Shown here: positions 44,976 through 52,807 of the stretch, piece by piece
Layout: each line of letters begins with the position of its first letter
How positions within the stretch are numbered: position 1 is the first letter of the stretch
Assembly: GCF_003316695.1 (NCBI RefSeq)
Contig: NZ_PDKB01000010.1
Coordinates: 38,574 to 102,573 of the forward strand
Direction of reading: 5' to 3'
Length of the DNA: 64,000 bases
From: Aliarcobacter vitoriensis
GTDB lineage: Bacteria > Campylobacterota > Campylobacteria > Campylobacterales > Arcobacteraceae
Notes under the pieces: generated by a model
Seen by the model: the letters and a program-made list of their open reading frames with translations, nothing else
What the model was told of the DNA's origin: nothing
Database searches by the model: none
Translations under genes and position numbers: made by a program

Positions 44976-47071
44976 TTTAGGCTTATTCCAATTCTTTGTT
45001 TTTCCAAATCTATACTTATAACTTTTAGATTTTCAAGATTTTGGTTTATACTTAAAACCTCACTAGGATGAGAGATCCTTTTTTCACTTATTTGTGAGAT
45101 ATGAAGTAGGGCATCATTTTTTAACCCAATATCAACAAATGCTCCAAAATCTGTTATATTTCTTACAATTCCACTTAAAATAAATCCTTCTTTTAAGTCA
45201 TTTATATCCAAAATGTCATTTGAAAATTTTACTTGATTAAACTCAACTCTCACATCATATCCAGGTTTTAGTAACTCATTTACAATATCTTTTAATTTTA
45301 AAATCGAACAATTTATTTCATTTGCCACTTTTTCAAAATCTTTTATTTCTTCGACTTTATAGTTTTTTTGCAATTTTGAAGTTAGTTCATAATCTTCTGG
45401 GTGAATTGCTGTATTATCTAAAATAGATTTACCATCTTTTATTCTCAAAAAACCAACACTTTGAATATAAGCTTTTTCTCCTATTCCTTTTACTTTTAAA
45501 AGTTGTTCTTTTGTGCTGAATTTTTTTATTTTTTCTCTATGCTCAACAATATTTTGTGCAAGTTTTTCACTAATTCCAGAGATAAATGAAAGAAGTTTAT
45601 ATGAAGCAGAGTTTAAATCAACTCCAACTTTATTTACTAAGTCTATTGTTATATTTTCTAGCTTTAAACTTAACTCTTTTTGATTTACATCATGTTGATA
45701 TTGTCCAATACCTAAAGATTTAGGGTCAATCTTCACTAAAGCTGCCATTGGATCTCGAAGTCTTTGAGCAATAGATATTGCTCCTCTTATAGTTACATCA
45801 AGGTTTGGATACTCTTGCGAAGCTATTTTTGAAGCTGAATAAACACTTGCACCTATTTCACTAACAATTGCATATTTTACTTCCAAGTTCTCTTTTTTTA
45901 TAAGTTCATCTACAAAATTTGCAGTTTCTCTTGAAGCTGTACCATTTCCAATAGCAATAGCAGTAATTTTATATTTTTTAATCAAATCTAAAACAACTTT
46001 TGATGAAGTTTGTATATCTTCTTTAGGTTTTGTTGGATATATAACTCCACTATCTAAAAACAGACCATTTTCATCAATGACTGCAAGTTTACAACCAGTT
46101 TTATATCCTGGGTCAATTCCAAGTATTATTTGATTTACAAGCGGGGCAGTTTGAAGTAACTCTTTTAGATTTTTCCCAAAAAGTTCAATTGCTTCAATAC
46201 TTGCTTTTTCTTTTAAAGTTGTTATAGCTTCTCTTTTTAAAGTTGGAAGTAACAATCTTTTTAACCCATCTTTGTAAGCATCAAATACTAACTCTTTAGA
46301 GCTATTTGCTTCAACTGGAATTTTATATTTTTTTATATTTTCTAAAATATGATTTTCATCTATTTCAACTTTTATATTTAGTTGTTTTTCATTTACTGCT
46401 CTTAAAATAGCTAATATTCTATGTGATTTTATATATTTTATTTTTTCACTTGTATTTACAAAGTTTATATAAAGTCCATTTTTATCAAACTCTTTACCTT
46501 CATTTATTTCTAAAATACCCCAATTTTGTATAAGATTCCTCAAAATTTCTTTTGATTTAAAATCATCTGCATATCTTTGTGCGATTATATCTTTTGCACC
46601 GTTGATTGCTTCACTTATAGATTGTATATTTTCATTTAAAAATTGTTTTGCTTTTTGCTCACATTCTTCAATACTATATCTCATGCTTTGAATGATATTT
46701 GCTAGTGGTTCTAATCCATTTTCCAAAGCAGCAGTTGTTCTTGAAGATTTTTTTTCTTTAAAAGGTGCATAAATATCCTCTAACACTTGTAAAGTTGTAG
46801 CATTTTGAATATTATTTTTTATTTTTTCATCTAAAAAGTTTTTCTCTTTTAAAAGATTTATTATCTCTTCTTTTCTTGCTATAAGTTTTTTTGAGTATTC
46901 AAAAATCTCTTCAAAATCTCTAAGTTGTTTATCTGTTGCACCATCTGTAAACTCTTTTCTATATCTTGCAATAAATGGTATTGTGCAACCTTCATCAAGT
47001 AGTTTTATAATATTTTCAATAATATTTTTTGATAAATTTGTTTTGTTTTGTAAAATTTCTATTAAATTCAT
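44972..47071 (-). CDS. tex: Tex-family transcription accessory/RNA-binding protein
   Basis: A conserved nucleic-acid-binding factor linked to transcription and RNA turnover. The 699 aa show the N-terminal helical part (GCTIPFIARYRKEFTDGATDKQLRDFEE), the YqgF/RNase H-like domain (IILGIDPGYKTGCKLAVID, about residues 318-336), helix-hairpin-helix motifs (LLSFISGISEKLAQNIVEHR and LLKVKGIGEKAYIQS) and a C-terminal S1 domain (NITDFGAFVDIGLKNDALLH). An in-frame start 51 bases upstream exists, but MNLIEILQNKT at 47071 is the natural N-terminus. It overlaps the EamA gene. Confidence 0.94.
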   Translation of the reverse strand: MNLIEILQNKTNLSKNIIENIIKLLDEGCTIPFIARYRKEFTDGATDKQLRDFEEIFEYSKKLIARKEEIINLLKEKNFLDEKIKNNIQNATTLQVLEDIYAPFKEKKSSRTTAALENGLEPLANIIQSMRYSIEECEQKAKQFLNENIQSISEAINGAKDIIAQRYADDFKSKEILRNLIQNWGILEINEGKEFDKNGLYINFVNTSEKIKYIKSHRILAILRAVNEKQLNIKVEIDENHILENIKKYKIPVEANSSKELVFDAYKDGLKRLLLPTLKREAITTLKEKASIEAIELFGKNLKELLQTAPLVNQIILGIDPGYKTGCKLAVIDENGLFLDSGVIYPTKPKEDIQTSSKVVLDLIKKYKITAIAIGNGTASRETANFVDELIKKENLEVKYAIVSEIGASVYSASKIASQEYPNLDVTIRGAISIAQRLRDPMAALVKIDPKSLGIGQYQHDVNQKELSLKLENITIDLVNKVGVDLNSASYKLLSFISGISEKLAQNIVEHREKIKKFSTKEQLLKVKGIGEKAYIQSVGFLRIKDGKSILDNTAIHPEDYELTSKLQKNYKVEEIKDFEKVANEINCSILKLKDIVNELLKPGYDVRVEFNQVKFSNDILDINDLKEGFILSGIVRNITDFGAFVDIGLKNDALLHISQISEKRISHPSEVLSINQNLENLKVISIDLEKQRIGISLK

Positions 47072-47152
47072 AAATGTTCTTTTTTTGGATTTTGTGAAAT
47101 GATAGGCAACTTTCATAAACAAAATGCTTATGAAAGTATAAAATAAGATATT

Positions 47153-47383
47153 TTAGTCTAAATCGTCAAAATTTCCTTTATGGTTTGGTGAATAATCTTC
47201 GTTATAATTATAGTCGTCATATTCGCTATAATCAACAGTAAATATTTTAGGATAACCCAATTTTACGAGTTCTTTATCAATATTGTCTTCACTTAATCTA
47301 TTCTTTACTCTATCCATGATTAATTCGATGTCTTCTTCTTTTACATCGTTTGCTCTTAATTCATAAATAATAGCTAAATTCAT
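47153..47383 (-). CDS. Small acidic protein of unknown function
   Basis: I do not recognise this family. The 76-aa protein has a helical N-terminal two-thirds (IIYELRANDVKEEDIELIMDR) and an acidic, Tyr/Asp/Asn-rich C-terminal tail around residues 50-76 that is probably disordered. GAGG six bases before the ATG supports translation. It starts 17 bases after the M42 peptidase stop and lies upstream of tex, so it is likely in that operon. The N-terminal part hints at a small regulatory or chaperone-like protein but no function can be assigned. Confidence 0.7.
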   Translation of the reverse strand: MNLAIIYELRANDVKEEDIELIMDRVKNRLSEDNIDKELVKLGYPKIFTVDYSEYDDYNYNEDYSPNHKGNFDDLD

Positions 47384-47400
47384 TTTATACCTCTAAATTT

Positions 47401-48483
47401 TTAGTTTGTAGTTATATATAAACTACTTAAAATAAATAAAATTGCCTTAACTGATTCTATTGAAGCTGTTTCATCGACTGTATGGTAGCCTGTTGTTGGG
47501 ATTTGCAATGTTGTTCCTTGAATCTTTCCTTTTGATTCCATCACAATTCTTCCAAGTTCAGTACTTCCTAAACTTAAAGGTTTTAAACCTTGTTCTATTC
47601 GAATCTTATTTTTTTCTTCAATAAACTTATCTTTACAAGAAAATGATAATTTGTTTTTTTTACAAAAACTTTTTAGCTGTTTTAAAATAGGCGATTTAAA
47701 TCTTGCATTTACGTCTTTATTTCTCAAAACTACAAGTTGTTTATTCGCTTCTTCTCTACTTTCGTAAGGACTTGTATCCAATACAAGAAGTTCATTTGTG
47801 CAAAGATTTTGTTTTTTAAACCATTCATGTACAAATCTCCAAGATTTTCCTGCTTCTTCTTGAGCTGTAAAAAATGCAGTTCCTTGAAATCCATTTTGAT
47901 ACAAATATATGATAATTGCTGCTGAAAGAACATTGTCTAATTGAGCAGATATTAAATTATCATTTTGTTTTAACTTATCACTAAATGCTATTGGAGTTGC
48001 TGGTTGTAGATGAGAAAGTCCTTCTATTTCAAAGATTAAATTGTTTATTTCTTCTTTTAAAAAGGCATTTTTTATAGTTCCCATTCCTAAGTAACTACCG
48101 CTATAAGGTTCATAAGCATGGACTTGTTGGTTGATATATCTTTGAGAGATTAGTTGGAAAGTTTGTTCAGATACTGAGTTTCCTTTTAAATCAGAACGAT
48201 TTTTTGCTAAAAATGCAGCAAATTGGAACTCATTTGGACCTGTACAAATAACGCCATGTCTATCAATGTGTGCACTTAATATTCCATTTTTTGGATTATT
48301 ACCAAGAGCAACTAATAAACCATCATAATGTTGAGTTTTAATCCCTAATTCTTCAAGCTCTCTTTTTATATATACTAAAAAAGAGTGTTCGGCTCCTGTT
48401 ACAGATGGAACACGAATAAGTTGCTTTAACAAATCTAAAAAAAGATTAAAATTTTTTGGCTCATTTATCAATGAATTAACCAA
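47401..48483 (-). CDS. M42/M20-type zinc aminopeptidase
   Basis: A predicted cytoplasmic metallopeptidase of 360 aa. Visible landmarks are RVPSVTGAEHSFLVYIKREL near residue 22, the first metal site ILSAHIDRHG (about 72-81), AQLDNVLSAAII (second Asp, about 180), the catalytic FFTAQEEAGKS (Glu-Glu pair, about 206), VLDTSPYE near 232 and a late TTGYHTVDE His site. This matches the M42 glutamyl/leucyl aminopeptidase layout best. The start is a TTG with AGGAG seven bases upstream. Confidence 0.82.
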   Translation of the reverse strand: MVNSLINEPKNFNLFLDLLKQLIRVPSVTGAEHSFLVYIKRELEELGIKTQHYDGLLVALGNNPKNGILSAHIDRHGVICTGPNEFQFAAFLAKNRSDLKGNSVSEQTFQLISQRYINQQVHAYEPYSGSYLGMGTIKNAFLKEEINNLIFEIEGLSHLQPATPIAFSDKLKQNDNLISAQLDNVLSAAIIIYLYQNGFQGTAFFTAQEEAGKSWRFVHEWFKKQNLCTNELLVLDTSPYESREEANKQLVVLRNKDVNARFKSPILKQLKSFCKKNKLSFSCKDKFIEEKNKIRIEQGLKPLSLGSTELGRIVMESKGKIQGTTLQIPTTGYHTVDETASIESVKAILFILSSLYITTN

Positions 48484-48505
48484 AATTAACTCCTATAATT
48501 TTAGA

Positions 48506-48538
48506 TAGAATAAAAATTATTCTATGCGTGGAATTATA
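48506..48538 (-). promoter_or_regulatory. Promoter and inverted repeat of the M42 peptidase gene
   Basis: A minus-strand TATAAT (48533-48538) is followed, at the expected start of transcription, by the perfect inverted repeat TAGAATAA-AAA-TTATTCTA (48506-48524). This is either an operator at +1 or a 5-prime mRNA hairpin. The ORF start is 23 bases further on. Confidence 0.5.
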
Positions 48539-48642
48539 AACTATAAAGTTTTTTTTTATTCTAAAATGAAACTTAATTTTAAAATATTAAAGTATATTAT
48601 TTTAATCAACTTTATTTTAATCTGTATTTAAAAATATAGAGA

Positions 48643-48674
48643 TATAATTTTGCAAATTTATTGTAAAATTACAA
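48643..48674 (+). promoter_or_regulatory. Promoter and CRP/FNR-like palindrome of the nitrite/sulfite reductase gene
   Basis: A TATAAT box (48643-48648) is followed by the perfect palindrome TTGTAAAATTACAA (48661-48674), with half-sites TTGTA and TACAA spaced by four bases, the same geometry as CRP/FNR sites. Lying downstream of the -10, it would act as a repressor site. The rest of the 48484-48699 gap is AT-rich with no gene visible. Confidence 0.5.
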
Positions 48675-48699
48675 ATTAAAAAATTATAAGGGATTAATT

Positions 48700-50286
48700 A
48701 TGGCAGAATTATCAGCACTTGAACAACTTAAAGCTTCAAGAAATCCACTAAGAGTAGTTGAAGATTTATATAAAGAGGCGTTAGAGGGGATTCCTTTAAG
48801 TGATGAATATATCGGACTTTTAAAATGGTATGGTATGTATCCACACATAAACAAAGATGGTCTTGAAGATAAAAAATATTTTATGAAAAGAATTAAGCTT
48901 GTTGATGCAAGGATGAATTTAGAACAACTAAAAGTTATGAGTGAAATTGGAATGAAATATGCTCAAGGTCTAGTAGATTTTACAACTAGACAGAATGTTC
49001 AATTTCACTATATAGAAATTAAAGATATTCCAGCTATTTTTGATTTATTAAGTAGTGTAAATTTGACTTCAAGAATGGCATCTGGAGATGGACCAAGACC
49101 TATTATGACATGTCCTGTTAGTGGAATAGATGATGGTGAGATTTATGATGTTGCTAAACTTTTAAAAGAAGTTGATACATATTTTGATAAAAACGATGAT
49201 AGATTTTGTAATTTTCCTAGAAAATATAAAATTGGAATTAGTGGCTGTAAATGTCATTGTGCAGCTCATGAAGTTCAAGATGTTGCATTTACTGCTTTTA
49301 AAACTAAAAATGATGAGGTTTTATTTGATTTAACTATTGGTGGAGGATTATCAAAATCTAAACAAATTGCAACTAGGGCAAACAGATATGTAAAACCAGA
49401 ACAAGTTTTAGATGTAGCGGTTGCTTGTGCAGAGATTTTTAGAGATAATGGAAATAGAAGTAATAGAAATAAAGCAAGAGTAAGACATCTTTTAAATGAT
49501 TGGGGAATTGAAAAATTTGTTGAAGAGATAGAAAAAGCTATTGGATATAAACTTCAAATTGGCGAAGTTGAGCCAATTATTGCTTCGTATGAAAATAGAA
49601 ATCACTTTGGAATAAACAAACAACAACAAGTAGGTCTTTCTTATGTTGGATTTGCAACAAATTCTGGAAGAGTTGCTGGGGAAGATTTTGTAAAATTCTA
49701 TGAAATTTGTAGTAAATATGGTGCTGGAGGAGTTGCTCTAACTGGAACTCAAAACTTTATAGTTTATGATATAAAAGATGAATTTGCTCAAAGTTTAGCA
49801 GATGAATTTGAAGCTTTAGGGTATCCATATAAACCAAATCCATTTAGAGCAAGATTACAATCATGTACTGGAAAAGAGTTCTGTAAATTTGGAATTACTG
49901 AAACAAAAGAGTATGCAAAAAAAGTTGTAGTTGAACTTGAAAATAGATTTCCAGATTTTAAAGAAGACCTAACAATTGCTATTTCTGGATGTGGAAATAC
50001 TTGTTCTCATCCACAAATTGCTGATATTGGATTTGTTGGTGGAATGATGAGATTTGATGGAGAAAGAGTAGAAGGATATGATGTACTAATCGGTGGAAAT
50101 TTAGAAGGTACAAGTAAAAGCCGAATTGCTAGAAAAATAGGTGTAAAAGTTCCAGCTACTGGAGTTGTTGATTATATTGAAAGCCTTTTAAATGACTATA
50201 AAACTGATAACTTAGGACAAACAAGATTTAAGGATTATCTAGCTGCTTTAGAGCCAGTTGGTGGTGCTAGTAGTGATGATGAATAG
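48700..50286 (+). CDS. Siroheme-containing nitrite/sulfite reductase (ferredoxin type)
   Basis: A 528-aa assimilatory-type reductase with two nitrite/sulfite reductase repeats. The siroheme and 4Fe-4S cluster ligands are complete: CTGKEFC (about residues 389-395) and CGNTC (about 430-434), with repeat motifs DFTTRQNVQFHYIEIKD and ALTGTQNFIVYDI. Both ferredoxin-nitrite and sulfite reductases share these, so the substrate is open. The first half has an extra Cys group, SGCKCHCAAHE, near residue 183. The gene stands alone, with SD AAGGGATTAATT and no nitrate or cysteine genes adjacent. Confidence 0.88.
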   Translation: MAELSALEQLKASRNPLRVVEDLYKEALEGIPLSDEYIGLLKWYGMYPHINKDGLEDKKYFMKRIKLVDARMNLEQLKVMSEIGMKYAQGLVDFTTRQNVQFHYIEIKDIPAIFDLLSSVNLTSRMASGDGPRPIMTCPVSGIDDGEIYDVAKLLKEVDTYFDKNDDRFCNFPRKYKIGISGCKCHCAAHEVQDVAFTAFKTKNDEVLFDLTIGGGLSKSKQIATRANRYVKPEQVLDVAVACAEIFRDNGNRSNRNKARVRHLLNDWGIEKFVEEIEKAIGYKLQIGEVEPIIASYENRNHFGINKQQQVGLSYVGFATNSGRVAGEDFVKFYEICSKYGAGGVALTGTQNFIVYDIKDEFAQSLADEFEALGYPYKPNPFRARLQSCTGKEFCKFGITETKEYAKKVVVELENRFPDFKEDLTIAISGCGNTCSHPQIADIGFVGGMMRFDGERVEGYDVLIGGNLEGTSKSRIARKIGVKVPATGVVDYIESLLNDYKTDNLGQTRFKDYLAALEPVGGASSDDE

Positions 50287-50334
50287 TTGATTTATTCAAC
50301 TATGAGTTCCAAGATAGTAAAAGGAATACTATCT
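50286..50334 (+). terminator. Tandem stem-loops after the nitrite/sulfite reductase gene
   Basis: A 5-6 bp hairpin directly after the stop (AGTTGA / TCAACT, 50285-50302) is followed by a perfect 8-bp stem AGATAGTA / TACTATCT (50312-50334) with a 7-base loop. Neither has a strong T run, so termination is plausible but not certain. The rest of the 139-base gap to 50425 has no gene visible. Confidence 0.45.
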
Positions 50335-50408
50335 ACTGCTATCAAGAAATTTTAGTCGAAATTTTAATACTTAAGTAAAATCTATCTTGAAACCCATAAT
50401 TCAATAAA

Positions 50409-50428
50409 TAGAGAGTTTTAACTCTCTA
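50409..50428 (-). terminator. Terminator at the end of the iron cluster
   Basis: A 9-bp stem TAGAGAGTT / AACTCTCTA with a TT turn, covering the stop codon of the last gene of the TonB-receptor operon. On the minus strand it is followed by AT-rich sequence. Confidence 0.6.
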
Positions 50429-50932
50429 CTTATTATCTTCTAATTTTTTTAATATTTTATTTGTATTTATTATACTTACAAGCATTGTTGCAAAAAGTAG
50501 TAAAAAGGCTAAAAATATACTTATTGTTACAGCAGGACTTGATGAAATTTGCATCAAACTTCTACTAGGTTTTTGTTCTTTTTTAGCTTCAGGTTTAGCT
50601 ACTTGTTCTACTTTTTCAAATCCATTTGGTGGAGCAATTCCAATTTTTTCTTCTTGATGATCAGCTCCTCCACCATCTAAAACTACTTTATATGGAATTT
50701 TTGGAATATCGACTATCAAATCATCATCAGTTAATCTTTGTTGAAAAAGTATTTCACCAGAGTGTAAAGCTTCAAGCTTTACCAATGCCCCTGATGCACT
50801 TTCTCCCGTATTAAACTCTCCTGCAATAGTTATTGTTCCATCTTTATTGTCATCTACATATAAAACTAAAGAGTGAGCAAAAATATATAAAGGAGATAGT
50901 AAAAGTATTGCTATTTTAAATATTTTATTCAT
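50426..50932 (-). CDS. Periplasmic, membrane-anchored protein of the iron uptake operon
   Basis: No named family recognised with certainty. The 168-aa protein has an N-terminal signal (about residues 1-19, ending IFAHS), a periplasmic beta-rich domain beginning HSLVLYVDDNKDGTITIAGEF, a charged KPEAKKEQKPSRS linker near 110, and a C-terminal membrane helix (about 130-158). The first part resembles small periplasmic accessory proteins of nickel/cobalt or iron uptake systems. It overlaps the PepSY gene by eight bases, so a supporting role in metal uptake is the best inference. Confidence 0.75.
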   Translation of the reverse strand: MNKIFKIAILLLSPLYIFAHSLVLYVDDNKDGTITIAGEFNTGESASGALVKLEALHSGEILFQQRLTDDDLIVDIPKIPYKVVLDGGGADHQEEKIGIAPPNGFEKVEQVAKPEAKKEQKPSRSLMQISSSPAVTISIFLAFLLLFATMLVSIINTNKILKKLEDNK

Positions 50933-52484
50933 CTGTTTTTCCTTTGTTTAAAATCTTAGCTAGTATAAAATCTTCTCTTTTTTCTGGAAGTTTTTTGCCT
51001 AAATATATTAAAAAAATTCCAAATAAAACTAAAGTAATATCAACTGCATAATAACTATTTTTTATAAGTTCTAAATCAAAACTTATCAAGTGCATTAAAA
51101 CAGCTAATATAAATAAAATTCCTCCACTTACTAAAAACTCTTTACTAGCTTGATAAGAGTTAATTCTATAAAATGACCAAAAAAGTGTAAATAACCAAAC
51201 ATTATAAAAAAGTCCTTGTTGCCATAAAACTCTATCTTCTAAATCAAATGGTAATGTCCATTGCAGTAAAAATAAAACTGCAACAGCAGGAATAACTCCT
51301 ACCATTGTTGCTGTTGATAGTTTTCCCATCCAGTGATAAAAAGTGATTTTTCCTTCAACTTTTTTTGCTTTTTTCTCAAGCCATAACATCACACCAAATC
51401 CAATAGCAACTCCACAAAGTACCATCAAAATAGCTATAATAGTTCTTGAAAAAATATCAATACCAAATAAAAAGTGTAGAAAGAATAATCCTTCAGCTAC
51501 AAATACTGGAATAGTATTGTCCAATACTCTTTTATTCTCTAGTAATTCCCCTGTATGAGCATTGAGTGCTACATAAGGAATATTAAATATTCCACCATTT
51601 AAAAATGGTTTATAAGGGTTGTAAGCTATAAATTCAGCTCTTGCAGTTGTATCGTTCCAGTTTAAAAGTTTTATTTGTTTAAATGTAAGTTGTGGATTTA
51701 TTTCATTAGCTTTTTTCATCAACTCATTTAAAGGAAGCATTTTCGCTTCAATATTCTCTTTTTTTACAGGTTTGTTTTGTGGGAAAAGTGTAGAACCTAC
51801 AAGTTCATCTATTGCTTTTGCTTCACCTTTTGTGAGTATTTTTGCCATAGGTGGAGCAGATATTAATCCTAAATTCATAACTGCACCACTTATTGTTATA
51901 AGTAAAAATGGTAAAAATGCCCAAGTAAATATTTTGACATGAATAGTTGAAAATAATCCTTGTTGATTTTTTGCTCTATACCTAAATTTAAAATAGTAAA
52001 TTAAAATTAATCCAGTTATCACTAGAGCCAAAGTTCCAACAGCTGTAAATCCAAAAGCTAATCTACCTATTAATTGTAATGGGTACCCATAATGAAGTTG
52101 ATTTAAAAATTCAGCTAGATTTGTAACTTCTTTATTTTCATCTTCTAGAATCTCTTTTGTTGTAGGATTAAAAACTACTGGTTTAACGAAACGGTTCGTA
52201 ACGCTAACTGCTGTATCTCCAAGTCTTCCCGGTAGATTTATAAGAATGTTATCTCTTGGGAAATCTGGATTTTTTAAAGCAATCTCTACCATAAAGTTAT
52301 AGTCAATTTTTTTAATATCAGATCTTTCGATATATCTTGAAGGTTTTTCCCAATTTTGAATATGTGGTAAAAATATAGCAAATACTCCAAAAAATATTGC
52401 AAGATACATAATAATAGAAAAAGTAATACCAGCAGCTATATGAAGAGCAAAAAGTCTTTGTTTAAATAGTTTTGATTTTTCCAT
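50925..52484 (-). CDS. PepSY-domain membrane protein (siderophore-iron reductase type)
   Basis: A 519-aa inner-membrane protein of the PepSY-associated TM family (PiuB/FoxB-like). It has an N-terminal helix (about residues 12-36, LFALHIAAGITFSIIMYLA), a first periplasmic domain, helices near 140 and 190, a PepSY-like domain (about 225-320, with MKKANEINPQLTFKQI and NAHTGELLENKRVLD), then five C-terminal helices. Family members act with TonB siderophore receptors, and some reduce ferric siderophores to release iron. It follows the DUF3649-like gene by nine bases. Confidence 0.88.
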   Translation of the reverse strand: MEKSKLFKQRLFALHIAAGITFSIIMYLAIFFGVFAIFLPHIQNWEKPSRYIERSDIKKIDYNFMVEIALKNPDFPRDNILINLPGRLGDTAVSVTNRFVKPVVFNPTTKEILEDENKEVTNLAEFLNQLHYGYPLQLIGRLAFGFTAVGTLALVITGLILIYYFKFRYRAKNQQGLFSTIHVKIFTWAFLPFLLITISGAVMNLGLISAPPMAKILTKGEAKAIDELVGSTLFPQNKPVKKENIEAKMLPLNELMKKANEINPQLTFKQIKLLNWNDTTARAEFIAYNPYKPFLNGGIFNIPYVALNAHTGELLENKRVLDNTIPVFVAEGLFFLHFLFGIDIFSRTIIAILMVLCGVAIGFGVMLWLEKKAKKVEGKITFYHWMGKLSTATMVGVIPAVAVLFLLQWTLPFDLEDRVLWQQGLFYNVWLFTLFWSFYRINSYQASKEFLVSGGILFILAVLMHLISFDLELIKNSYYAVDITLVLFGIFLIYLGKKLPEKREDFILAKILNKGKTDE

Positions 52485-52493
52485 AATTTTTTC

Positions 52494-52796
52494 CTAATAT
52501 AAAATATAAAGTGATATTGCAAAAATCACAGTAGGAATTACAGCTTTTAATAGTGCTTCAAGTTTTGTATAAGATAGTGCTATCCAAGTAAAAGTACATG
52601 CCCAAGCAAAGGTATTGAACATAATTGATATTATTCCTGATTGTTTAACTTCCATAGGTATTATGAAAGCTAGTAATGTCATACCTAAATAAGCAACAAA
52701 TAGACCGCCAAAAATGGCGATCATTGTTCTAAATAGTCCTATTTTCTTTCCTGAAATTTCAGGTGTAGCTAAATATAAATAAGCTTTTTTTAACAT
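52494..52796 (-). CDS. Small membrane protein, DUF3649-like, of the iron uptake operon
   Basis: A 100-aa membrane protein with three helices (about residues 25-47, 54-75 and 82-99). The short N-terminal region and the WACTFTWIALSYTK segment fit the DUF3649 group, small membrane proteins usually found next to TonB siderophore receptors and PepSY proteins. It lies 11 bases after the receptor gene and nine before the PepSY gene. The molecular role is not known. Confidence 0.7.
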   Translation of the reverse strand: MLKKAYLYLATPEISGKKIGLFRTMIAIFGGLFVAYLGMTLLAFIIPMEVKQSGIISIMFNTFAWACTFTWIALSYTKLEALLKAVIPTVIFAISLYILY

Positions 52797-52807
52797 ATTT
52801 TATTCTT

